From the NCBI RefSeq assembly GCF_052076105.1, contig NZ_CP197245.1, forward strand, positions 5,828,001 to 5,892,000: a stretch of DNA of 64,000 bases. The letters run 5' to 3'. The notes below the pieces were generated by a model. The model saw nothing but the letters and a program-made list of their open reading frames with translations, did no database searches and was not told the origin of the DNA. Both the position numbers and the translations under genes were made by a program. Below, one piece after another: positions 15,151-22,817 of this stretch (the stretch's first letter is position 1; each line of letters opens with the position of its first letter). Origin of the DNA: Tardiphaga sp052076105. Its GTDB lineage: Bacteria; Pseudomonadota; Alphaproteobacteria; Rhizobiales; Xanthobacteraceae.

Positions 15151-15197
15151 AGCTTCCCAAGCTGCATACGAGGGTTCGATTCCCTCCGTCCGCTCCA
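15151..15197 (+). other. 3' fragment of tRNA-Gly(CCC): probable island attachment site
   Basis: These 47 bases are the 3' part of a tRNA-Gly. They include the anticodon loop TTCCCAA, a variable region, a perfect T-arm (GAGGG-TTCGATT-CCCTC), the acceptor 3' strand and CCA. No matching D-arm or 5' acceptor strand lies upstream, so it is not a functional gene. Such partial duplications mark the att site at the far end of elements integrated in a tRNA gene. Core-type genes begin just downstream. Confidence 0.75.
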
Positions 15198-15307
15198 GCC
15201 CCTTCATTCATTCCAGATGATCGGCGCCGCATGGCGATTGAACGGTTTGGCATCCCCGCCGTTCTTCAAAGGCGCCCGTTGCTGTTCGCACAACACAAGG
15301 TTTTTGA

Positions 15308-16315
15308 ATGACGTTTCCCCTCTCAGCTGCAACCGCCGGCAATGTCCCCGGCGTTGTCGCCTCCAGCGTCTATGCCAATGGCCGCCGCGTCGCCGACATC
15401 CCTGTCGAGGAGGCGGGCGTCTGGGCGCAGAAGCCGGGTCATGTCGTCTGGATCGGGTTGCTGGAGCCGTCGATCGAACTGCTCGAGAAATTGCGGGTGC
15501 AGCTCGATCTGCATCCCCTCGCCATCGAGGATGCGCTGAAGTCGCATCAGCATCCCAAGGTGGAGCAATATGGCGAGGCGCTTTTCATCGTGGCGCGCAC
15601 GGCCCAACTGGTTGACCGGGCAGTTGCCTTCGGCGAGACGCACATCTTTTTGGGCAAAGGCTACGTCGTGTCCGTGCGTCATGGCGCCTCGACGTCCTAT
15701 GCGTCGGTTCGCGAGCGGTGCGAGGCCTGTCCGTCCAATCTGACGCGCGGCGAAGACTACATCCTCTACGCAATTCTCGATTTCATCGTCGATAATTATC
15801 GTCCCGTCATCGAATCCATCCTGTCCGAGATCGATGAGCTCGAGGATGGTGTCTTGCACCGGATGCTGACGCGGGCCGAATTCGAGCGGCTCTACAAGCT
15901 GCGCCGCGAGCTGCTGCGGCTGCGTCGCGCGGTCGGACCGCTGGTCGATGTCTGTCATCGCCTCGAACATATCGATATCCTGTTCATCGACGATGAAATG
16001 AAACCGCTGTTTCGCGATGTTCTGGATCACGTCAAGCGCGCGGAAGAAGATATCGACTCGCTGCGGGAAGTGCTGGCCTTTGCCTTTGAAGCCAGTCTGA
16101 TGTCAGGGCAATCGCAGCAGACCGAGATTACCCGCAGGCTTGCGGCCTGGGCGGCGATCCTGGCAGTGCCGACAGCGATTGCCGGCATCTACGGCATGAA
16201 TTTCGAACATATGCCGGAGCTGAAATGGACCTACGGCTACTACGTCGTGCTGGGCGGCATCGCCGTGATCTGCGGCTATCTGTATCTGCGCTTCAAGCGT
16301 AACGGATGGCTGTGA
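15308..16315 (+). CDS. CorA-family magnesium/divalent cation transporter
   Basis: A 335-residue CorA/ZntB-type channel. It has a large acidic cytoplasmic domain (residues 1-265), two C-terminal transmembrane helices and the Y-G-M-N selectivity motif near residue 295 (IAGIYGMNFEHMPEL), with a short basic tail. The periplasmic loop MPELKW resembles the MPEL signature. It is the first chromosomal gene after the tRNA fragment and converges with the flavoprotein gene, ending 12 nt from it. Confidence 0.92.
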   Translation: MTFPLSAATAGNVPGVVASSVYANGRRVADIPVEEAGVWAQKPGHVVWIGLLEPSIELLEKLRVQLDLHPLAIEDALKSHQHPKVEQYGEALFIVARTAQLVDRAVAFGETHIFLGKGYVVSVRHGASTSYASVRERCEACPSNLTRGEDYILYAILDFIVDNYRPVIESILSEIDELEDGVLHRMLTRAEFERLYKLRRELLRLRRAVGPLVDVCHRLEHIDILFIDDEMKPLFRDVLDHVKRAEEDIDSLREVLAFAFEASLMSGQSQQTEITRRLAAWAAILAVPTAIAGIYGMNFEHMPELKWTYGYYVVLGGIAVICGYLYLRFKRNGWL

Positions 16316-16327
16316 CTGGCGAAGCGA

Positions 16328-17986
16328 TCATCCCACCGCCTTCGCCGCCGCGCGCCCGGCGGTGCGCCCCGTAAACAAACAGCCGCCAAGAAACGTCCCT
16401 TCCAGCGAACGATAGCCGTGCATGCCGCCGCCGCCGAAGCCTGCGGCTTCGCCGACCGCATAGAGGCCGGGCATGATCTGACCATTGCTGCCGAATACGC
16501 GCGAGTCCAGGTCGGTCTCGAAACCGCCCAGCGTCTTGCGCGTCAGGATGTTCAGCCGCACGGCGATCAGCGGGCCCTGCGCGGGATCGAGAATGCGATG
16601 CGGCTTCGCGGTGCGGATCAGGCGGTCGCCGATATATTTGCGCGCATTGTGGATGTTCATCACCTGCGCATCCTTGACATAGGGATTGGCCATGGTGCGG
16701 TCACGCGCCTCGATCTGCGTCCGGATCTCGTCGAGCTTCAGCAGATTGTCGCCGGTCAGCGCATTCATGGCGCTGACGAGGTCGTCGAGATTGTCGCGCA
16801 CCACGAAATCGATGCCGTGATCCTTGAAGGCCTCGACCGGCGCCGGTGCGCCCTTGTTGGTGGCGCGGCGCGCGGTCATCAGCCAGCTCCTGCTAGTGAG
16901 GTCTGGGTTCTGCTCGGAGCCGGAAAGGGCGAATTCCTTCTTGATGATCGCCTGCGTCAGCACGAACCATGAATAATCATAGCCGGTGGACTGGATATAT
17001 TGCAGTTGGCCGAGCGTATCGGAGCCTGGAAACAGCGGCGCCGGCAGCCGCTTGCCGGTGGCGTCGAACCACATCGACGATGGGCCGGGCAAAATGCGGA
17101 TGCCGTGTTTCGGCCAGATCGGATTCCAGTTCTCGATGCCCTCGACATAGTGCCACATGCGGTCGCGATTGATCAGCCGCGCACCCGCTGTTTCCGTGAT
17201 GCCCATCATGCGGCCGTCCACATGGGCGGGCACGCCGGAGATCATGCGCGTCGGTGGCTCGCCGAGGCGCTTGGGCCAGTTCTGCCTCACCAGATCATGA
17301 TTGCCGCCGATGCCGCCGGAGGCGACGATCACCGCCTGCGCACGCAGCGAGAAGTCGCCGATCACATTGCGCGAACTGCTTTCGCCGCGCTCGGTGTTGG
17401 ATGGTTCGAGGATCGCGCCGCTCACGCCATCGACAGTTCCGTTGGTCACGCTGAGTGCATCAACGCGGTGGCGGAACCTGAAACTCAGCAGACCCTTCTT
17501 CTGCGCCTCGCGCGCACGTCGCTCGAACGGTTCGACGATGCCGGGGCCAGTGCCCCAGGTCACATGGAAACGCGGAACCGAATTGCCGTGGCCCATCGCG
17601 TCATAGCCGCCGCGCTCGGCCCAGCCGACCACGGGAAACACGCGGTGCCCCATGGCGCGGAGCCAGTCGCGCTTCTCGCCGGCGGCGAAAGCGACATAGG
17701 CTTCGGCCCAGCGCCGTGGCCACAGGTCCTCATCACGATCGAAGCCGGCCGTGCCCTGCCAGTCCTGCATCGCAAGGTCATAAGAGTCTTTGATGCCAAG
17801 TCGTCGTTGTTCCGGAGAGTCGACGAAGAACAAACCGCCGAACGACCAGAACGCCTGGCCGCCGAGATTTTGCTCGCCTTCCTGATCGACCACGACAACG
17901 CGCTTGCCCGCATCGGCAATTTCCGTGGCCGCAACGAGGCCCGCGAGTCCACCGCCGACGACGATGACATCCGCATCACCGGCCAT
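16328..17986 (-). CDS. FAD-binding dehydrogenase (fumarate reductase/KstD-like flavoprotein)
   Basis: A 552-residue flavoprotein of the FAD-binding-2 family. The dinucleotide site is VVGGGLAGLVAATEIADAGKRVVVVDQE at residues 9-37, and the C-terminal FAD motif is GLYAVGEAAGFGGGGMHGYRSLEGTFLGGCLFTGR. It belongs to the FAD-binding dehydrogenase group often annotated as 3-ketosteroid dehydrogenase-like, but lacks evidence for a steroid substrate. No signal peptide. Monocistronic, convergent with corA. The antisense frame is open over 1.1 kb but is a GC-rich shadow. Confidence 0.88.
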   Translation of the reverse strand: MAGDADVIVVGGGLAGLVAATEIADAGKRVVVVDQEGEQNLGGQAFWSFGGLFFVDSPEQRRLGIKDSYDLAMQDWQGTAGFDRDEDLWPRRWAEAYVAFAAGEKRDWLRAMGHRVFPVVGWAERGGYDAMGHGNSVPRFHVTWGTGPGIVEPFERRAREAQKKGLLSFRFRHRVDALSVTNGTVDGVSGAILEPSNTERGESSSRNVIGDFSLRAQAVIVASGGIGGNHDLVRQNWPKRLGEPPTRMISGVPAHVDGRMMGITETAGARLINRDRMWHYVEGIENWNPIWPKHGIRILPGPSSMWFDATGKRLPAPLFPGSDTLGQLQYIQSTGYDYSWFVLTQAIIKKEFALSGSEQNPDLTSRSWLMTARRATNKGAPAPVEAFKDHGIDFVVRDNLDDLVSAMNALTGDNLLKLDEIRTQIEARDRTMANPYVKDAQVMNIHNARKYIGDRLIRTAKPHRILDPAQGPLIAVRLNILTRKTLGGFETDLDSRVFGSNGQIMPGLYAVGEAAGFGGGGMHGYRSLEGTFLGGCLFTGRTAGRAAAKAVG

Positions 17987-18242
17987 TCTGTTTCCCCCAT
18001 CTTGTTAACGGAGATTGAAGTCGGCGCGGGAACTTTGGTCAACGGAAATTGCGCGCGAAGGGCGGCGCTGTTTCAGATTGGTACCGCGAGGGAACGAGGT
18101 GCATCCCGCGCGCAACACTCGATTTGAATCGCATTGGAAGCGTCATGCTCGTCTGGACAAAGCCACGATCTGGCAACACGCTGACTAGGCCTTGCATCAC
18201 CAAGGCAGTCAGATTCGGGATCGACAGGTTTTGGGGCTGGAC

Positions 18243-18701
18243 ATGAAGTTCGTTACGGGTTTGCTGGCGGCGGTCTTGCTGTTCGCGGGCGTCGGGGCAA
18301 GTCACGCGGTGGTTCGCATCGCAGATGATCGTGGCGGACGGATCGGAACCTATGTCGACAAGTATCAGGGATTGCGCACTTCCGGCGAAACCGTGATCAT
18401 CGACGGCCTGTGCGCCTCGGCCTGCACGATCGTGCTCGGCGCAGTTCCGCGTGACCGGATCTGCGTCACCTCCAATGCCAATCTCGGCTTTCATGCGGCC
18501 TGGGACATGGGTGCCAATGGTCGCGCGGTGACCAATCCGGAAGCCACCCAGATGCTGTATTCGATGTATCCGACGCAGATCCGGCGCTGGATCTCCAGGC
18601 GTGGCGGACTGAAGGCGCAGATGATCTTCCTGCGCGGCCGCCAGCTGATGGGCATGTACAAGCCCTGTTACATGGACGCCCACGCCTCCAGCGCGCGCTA
18701 G
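18243..18701 (+). CDS. Exported ClpP-fold-like hypothetical protein with CASAC motif
   Basis: A 152-residue protein with a signal peptide (MKFVTGLLAAVLLFAGVGASHA). The mature part reads VIIDGLCASACTIVLGA, then ANLGFHAAWD. The Ser in C-A-S-A-C and the downstream His in G-F-H sit where ClpP/SppA-fold proteases place their catalytic Ser and His. A larger membrane protein at 47583 shares the same CASAC...G-x-H pattern. I chose the ATG at 18243 because it begins the signal peptide. The function is unknown; a periplasmic peptidase is a guess. Confidence 0.75.
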   Translation: MKFVTGLLAAVLLFAGVGASHAVVRIADDRGGRIGTYVDKYQGLRTSGETVIIDGLCASACTIVLGAVPRDRICVTSNANLGFHAAWDMGANGRAVTNPEATQMLYSMYPTQIRRWISRRGGLKAQMIFLRGRQLMGMYKPCYMDAHASSAR

Positions 18702-18797
18702 AGCGTTTTCGAGCGAAGTGGATACCGGTTCGCGTCGAGAAAACGCGTCAAAACAAAAAGCTAGAGCCCGGTTCTGATGCAATCAGAACCGATAAGG
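18698..18797. repeat. Dispersed Nitrobacteraceae intergenic repeat
   Basis: The sequence begins GAGCGTTTTCGAGCGAAGTG and continues through AAAACGCGTCAAAACAA to a hairpin of 10-bp arms (18769-18778 and 18782-18791) with outer GAGCC/GGCTC arms. I recognise this as a frequent intergenic repeat of Bradyrhizobium and Rhodopseudomonas genomes. The hairpin may also terminate the preceding gene. Confidence 0.65.
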
Positions 18798-18980
18798 CTC
18801 CAGGTCGATTTGACTTTTATTCCATCAGCATGACGTGATGCCCTGCGGCGCCGGGAGCGCTTGCCCGCGTCATCATCTCGGCATATCTGGAACCCGGATG
18901 GCGGGCTCCGGAATGATCTCGGGCCTTGGCCATTCTGAGATCGTCTGATGGTGCAGCCTTTATCGACGCCCGAGAGCACC

Positions 18981-19142
18981 ATGCCCGCCTCCGAGCGGTC
19001 GTCTCGGCTTGCGTCGGTCATTGTCGCATCGGCCGCGGCGTTCGTGGCGCTCCTTCTGGTGGGGGCAATCGGGCTATGGGCACATTACGGCACGGCCGTA
19101 TTTTTCGAGATGATCAAGACCGGCATCGCCGCCTGCATGTGA
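18981..19142 (+). CDS. Small single-pass membrane protein upstream of SCO1
   Basis: 53 residues with one transmembrane helix (LASVIVASAAAFVALLLVGAIGLWAHYG) and a short periplasmic tail FFEMIKTGIAACM. Small proteins of this shape commonly precede sco genes in related genomes. It lies 33 nt before the SCO1 gene on the same strand. An upstream ATG at 18948 would add 11 residues. A role in cytochrome oxidase copper delivery is inferred from position only. Confidence 0.65.
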   Translation: MPASERSSRLASVIVASAAAFVALLLVGAIGLWAHYGTAVFFEMIKTGIAACM

Positions 19143-19175
19143 TCGGCTGCCAAAGGGCATTTCAGGGGACATTCC

Positions 19176-19769
19176 ATGACTGATCGAACCACCCGGCCGC
19201 TGGTCGTCATTGCTGCCTTCGCCAGCAGCCTCGCGGCGGGATTGCTGGTCGTGCTGTGGCTGACGGGAGGTTTCCGCAATGTCGCTGCACCGGCCGCGAT
19301 CGGCGGTCCGTTCCAGCTCACGGATCAGTCCGGCCAGACCGTCACCGAGCAGAGCCTGAAGGGCAAGCCGACGCTGATCTTCTTCGGCTTCACCCATTGC
19401 CCCGATATCTGCCCGACCTCGCTTTTTGAAATGTCGGAAGTGCTGCGCGCAATGGGCAAGGATGCCGATCGCCTCAATACCTATTTCGTTTCGGTCGATC
19501 CCGAGCGCGATACGGCGGCGATCATGAAGGACTATCTGACGAGCTTCGATCCGCATCTGAAGGGACTAACCGGCACGCCCGATGCGGTGGCGAAGGTGAT
19601 TTCCGGCTACCGCGTCTATGCCAAGAAGGTGCCGACCAAGGACGGCGACTATACGATGGATCACACTGCGCTGGTCTATCTGATGGACAAGGACGGCAAT
19701 TTCGTCGCGCCGTTCAACCTCAAGCGGAAGCCGGAGGAAGCAGTCGCGGATCTCAAGCGCTATCTCTGA
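19176..19769 (+). CDS. SCO1/SenC-type copper chaperone
   Basis: A 197-residue membrane-anchored thioredoxin-fold protein that delivers copper to the CuA centre of cytochrome c oxidase. One N-terminal helix (residues 10-28) anchors it. The metal ligands are C75 and C79 in FTHCPDICP, with a later His in YTMDHTALVYL. VDPERDT and the C-terminal RKPEEAVADLKRYL are typical of the family. The 3' end overlaps the convergent glycosyltransferase gene by 10 nt. Confidence 0.93.
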   Translation: MTDRTTRPLVVIAAFASSLAAGLLVVLWLTGGFRNVAAPAAIGGPFQLTDQSGQTVTEQSLKGKPTLIFFGFTHCPDICPTSLFEMSEVLRAMGKDADRLNTYFVSVDPERDTAAIMKDYLTSFDPHLKGLTGTPDAVAKVISGYRVYAKKVPTKDGDYTMDHTALVYLMDKDGNFVAPFNLKRKPEEAVADLKRYL

Positions 19770-21640
19770 ACTCGCCCGCGGCTCGCGGCCATCGTCCCGG
19801 CCCGATGGACGAGTCCGTGCTCGGTCTTTTCCCAGTGATAGCGCTGGGTCCAGAATTGCCACAGGGCGCGCCAGGTCGCGATCGAGAGGCATCCCCAATA
19901 AATCGGCGTCAGGGCCAGGATCCAGCCATCGCGCAGACGGCCACGACGTATCAGTCCGGTGAGACCCAGGACGCAGGTCGCGATGAAGCCGCAGGCGATG
20001 GCCAGCACGTGCAGTGACGACAACCGGTCGCCAAACAGCAGGGCGCTATCGGCAAGCAGCAGGCAGGCGACAAGTTTGACGACCAGCACCGCGAAGGCCA
20101 GCGACGTCAGGATATTGCCGCCGAAAATGATGTTGAGTGCGAGGAATCCCCGCGCGCCGGCTTCGTCCCACAATCGGCGGGGATCGCGCATATGCACGGC
20201 CCAGGTCTGCATCCAGCCTTTCATCCAGCGTGAGCGCTGCCGCAGCCACGCGCCGAACGCGATCGGTGCTTCCTCGAGCGTGACTGACGGAATGGTTACG
20301 GAGCGATAGCCCAGCCGCGCCAGGCGAATCCCGAGGTCGGCATCTTCCGTGACGTTATAGGCGTCCCAGCCGCCAATGCGGCGCAAGGTGTCCGTGCGGA
20401 AATGATTGGAGGTGCCGCCAAGTGGCAATGGCATACCCAGTGCGACAAGCCCGGGCAGGAAGACAGCGAACAGCCCGGCATATTCGACTGCCGCCATGCG
20501 CGACAGCAGGCTGTGCGTCAGGTTGTCGAAATGCAGCCCGGCCTGAACGCAGGCGACGTCGTCGCTGTGCTGGCGAAACATGCCGAGCGCGGCGCGTAAT
20601 TGGCCGGGGTCAGGATCGTCTTCGGCGTCGAACACGGTCAGAAAGCTGCCGCGCACGAAGGGAAGTGCAACATTCAGTGCCTTCGGCTTGGTCTTTGGTC
20701 CCGCAGTCTGTGCGATCAGGACCTGAACCTGTGGCCCCGGCCGGGCTCTGGCAATCGCCGCGCGTGTCCGTAGATCGTCGGGCTCAAGCACCAGAATGAT
20801 GTCGAGTTTTTCGGAGGGGTAGTCGAGCCTTTGCAGGGATCGCAACAGGCCCGGAACGGACGCTTCCTCGCGATAGAGCGCGACGACCACCGAGTAGATC
20901 GGCAGTTCATCGTCGCGGAGCGGCGGAAACTGTTGCTCCGGCTGCGGCGGAACCAGCACGCAAGTCAGCCTGAGAAGCGAGAAGGCGAGAAACCAGATCG
21001 CCGCCAGGCCGCCGATCAGATCCATTGTCAGCGTCGGATACAGAAGCGTGAGAACCGCGCATGCCAGCAGCAGAATCGCCGGCTGCAATCCTTGGCGCCA
21101 GCCGATGGCCGACTTGGCCGACATGGCAGGTTGCTTCTGCAGCAGGCCTTCGGCGGCGATATCAGAAAGCGCGCAACCGGTTTGCTCGGTCAGATATTGA
21201 TGCAGGTGACGCCGCGTGGTCAGCCGAATGCGCGCGATCAGTGATGGATATGTGGTGGAGAAACGCGTCAGCCGCCGTGCCGCGAAGGCGCGCGGCGCGA
21301 CGACCCAGTTGAGTGCGTCATCATCCCGGAGCGGCAGGATGTCGGACTCTGCGATCCGCGCAAGGTCGGCATCCGCCAGGGGGCAGTGAGCGCGCCCGAC
21401 AGTCGAGAGATCGTCGAAGCCGATGCCGAGGTGGCGGGCCAGATGTGCGACATACTTTTCCTCGCTGATGACGCCCCATCGGATCAGGATCTGATCGGCG
21501 CCCAGATTGAGTTCGCGACTCCGTCGTTCCGCAGCGTGCAGAAGCGGGACCGGGAGTATGCCACGCAGGCAGTCGAGCTCGCTGGCTGGGTTTTTGCCCC
21601 GGTCCAGCCCGGCAGGATCCCGCATGGGGAAGGAAGACAT
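19760..21640 (-). CDS. GT2 glycosyltransferase with N-terminal GspE/MshEN-like domain
   Basis: A protein of about 626 residues in three parts. Residues 10-130 resemble the GspE/PilB N-terminal domain (LNLGADQILIRWGVISEEKYVAHLARHLGIGF). Two transmembrane helices follow near 185-220. Then comes a processive GT2 domain with DAEDDP (D-x-D), TEDADLG and the QRSRWMKGW (Q-x-x-R-W) acceptor motif, and C-terminal membrane helices. It probably makes or exports a polysaccharide; the N-terminal domain may bind cyclic-di-GMP as MshEN domains do. The start at ATG 21640 is chosen by domain onset; the frame is open to 21751. Confidence 0.8.
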   Translation of the reverse strand: MSSFPMRDPAGLDRGKNPASELDCLRGILPVPLLHAAERRSRELNLGADQILIRWGVISEEKYVAHLARHLGIGFDDLSTVGRAHCPLADADLARIAESDILPLRDDDALNWVVAPRAFAARRLTRFSTTYPSLIARIRLTTRRHLHQYLTEQTGCALSDIAAEGLLQKQPAMSAKSAIGWRQGLQPAILLLACAVLTLLYPTLTMDLIGGLAAIWFLAFSLLRLTCVLVPPQPEQQFPPLRDDELPIYSVVVALYREEASVPGLLRSLQRLDYPSEKLDIILVLEPDDLRTRAAIARARPGPQVQVLIAQTAGPKTKPKALNVALPFVRGSFLTVFDAEDDPDPGQLRAALGMFRQHSDDVACVQAGLHFDNLTHSLLSRMAAVEYAGLFAVFLPGLVALGMPLPLGGTSNHFRTDTLRRIGGWDAYNVTEDADLGIRLARLGYRSVTIPSVTLEEAPIAFGAWLRQRSRWMKGWMQTWAVHMRDPRRLWDEAGARGFLALNIIFGGNILTSLAFAVLVVKLVACLLLADSALLFGDRLSSLHVLAIACGFIATCVLGLTGLIRRGRLRDGWILALTPIYWGCLSIATWRALWQFWTQRYHWEKTEHGLVHRAGTMAASRGRVQR

Positions 21641-21810
21641 TCTGCCGATCGGTATGGGAGGCGGGTCTAGCGCGGCAGCCGGCTGGCGCCAGACGCGCGG
21701 CCGATGACCCCCGAAAGATTGCTGCACGCCCATGCAACGCCCCCACGCCACAAACGCTACTCGCGTCTCGCGCCGGATGGTCTATAAGACCGCGATCCGG
21801 AAGCACCTAT

Positions 21811-22746
21811 ATGCAACCACAGATGGTTAATTCCAGCAACCAAATACCTCTGGCAGGGCGTCGCGCAACTGCGCTGACGCTCGCGACGGTTTTTGGCATG
21901 TTGCTGGCCGTGGCGATGTCGCTGTTTTCGGCCGCGCCGGCTTTGGCGCAGACGCCGACTCCGGCCGTGGGCCAGCCGGGTCCGCAGGCCGCGCCCGGCT
22001 TCTGGGATCCGCGTCGCCGTCCGGACCGTCCGGACCTGTCGCGCATCACCGTGATCCGCTTCCTGACCGAGACCGACTATCCGCCGTTCAATTTCACCGG
22101 CCCCGATGGCAATCCGGCAGGCTTCAACGTCGATCTCGCGCGGCTTCTCTGCGAGGAGATCAAGGTCACCTGCACCGTGCAGATGCGCCGCTTCGAGACG
22201 CTGCTGGATGCCATCTCCAGCAACCGTGGCGACGCCATCATTGCTTCCATGGCTGTGACGCCGCAGATCCGCGCCCGCGTCGACTTCACCGATCCCTATT
22301 ACCGCGCGCCGGCGCGCTTCGCGGCCCGCAAGAATGCCGTAATGCCCGAGATTCGCCCGGAATATATCGAGGGCAAGAAGGTCGGCGTGATCGCGGGCTC
22401 GACCCACGAGGCCTATCTGAAGGCGATGTTCACCGATGCGGTGCTGGTGCCTTTTCCGAACGACGATGCGCTACGCCAGGCGCTGAAACGCAGCGAGGTC
22501 GATTTCATCTTCGGCGATGCGATCTCGTTCGCCTTCTGGATCAACGGCAGCGATTCCGCAGATTGTTGCGCCTTCAGCGGCGGGCCCTTCGTCGAAAGCC
22601 GCTTTTTCGGTGAAGGCATCGGCATCGCCGTCCGCAAAGGCAACGACACACTGCGCCAGGCGCTGAACTGGGCCCTGTTCCGGGTCTGGGAGAAAGGCCG
22701 CTACACCGATCTGTGGCTGCGTTATTTCTCGGTCAGCCCCTTCTAA
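21811..22746 (+). CDS. Family 3 periplasmic solute-binding protein
   Basis: A 311-residue ABC substrate-binding protein (amino-acid type) with a long signal region (cleavage likely after ALAQT near residue 50). The SBP-bac-3 domain shows IRFLTETDYPPFNF, NPAGFNVDLARLLCEEI and DAIIASMAVTPQIRARVDFTDPYYR. No permease or ATPase gene is adjacent, so it either works with a distant transporter or serves as a sensor ligand protein. It lies 71 nt before lysS on the same strand. Confidence 0.88.
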   Translation: MQPQMVNSSNQIPLAGRRATALTLATVFGMLLAVAMSLFSAAPALAQTPTPAVGQPGPQAAPGFWDPRRRPDRPDLSRITVIRFLTETDYPPFNFTGPDGNPAGFNVDLARLLCEEIKVTCTVQMRRFETLLDAISSNRGDAIIASMAVTPQIRARVDFTDPYYRAPARFAARKNAVMPEIRPEYIEGKKVGVIAGSTHEAYLKAMFTDAVLVPFPNDDALRQALKRSEVDFIFGDAISFAFWINGSDSADCCAFSGGPFVESRFFGEGIGIAVRKGNDTLRQALNWALFRVWEKGRYTDLWLRYFSVSPF

Positions 22747-22817
22747 CTCTCTCAATTCGCGGTTTGGCATTTTGGTGCGGAGCCGCTAGGTTCCGCGGCC
22801 CGGAGGCCCAAATCACG

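Noticed and set aside
15100..15197. Complete tRNA gene
   Set aside because: The 5' half (acceptor strand, D-arm) is missing and the anticodon stem pairs poorly with upstream sequence.
17000..18127. 375-residue plus frame opposite the flavoprotein
   Set aside because: Antisense GC-frame shadow of a well-supported dehydrogenase gene.
18039..18782. Minus-strand 247-residue frame
   Set aside because: Antisense to the signal-peptide protein and runs into the dispersed repeat.
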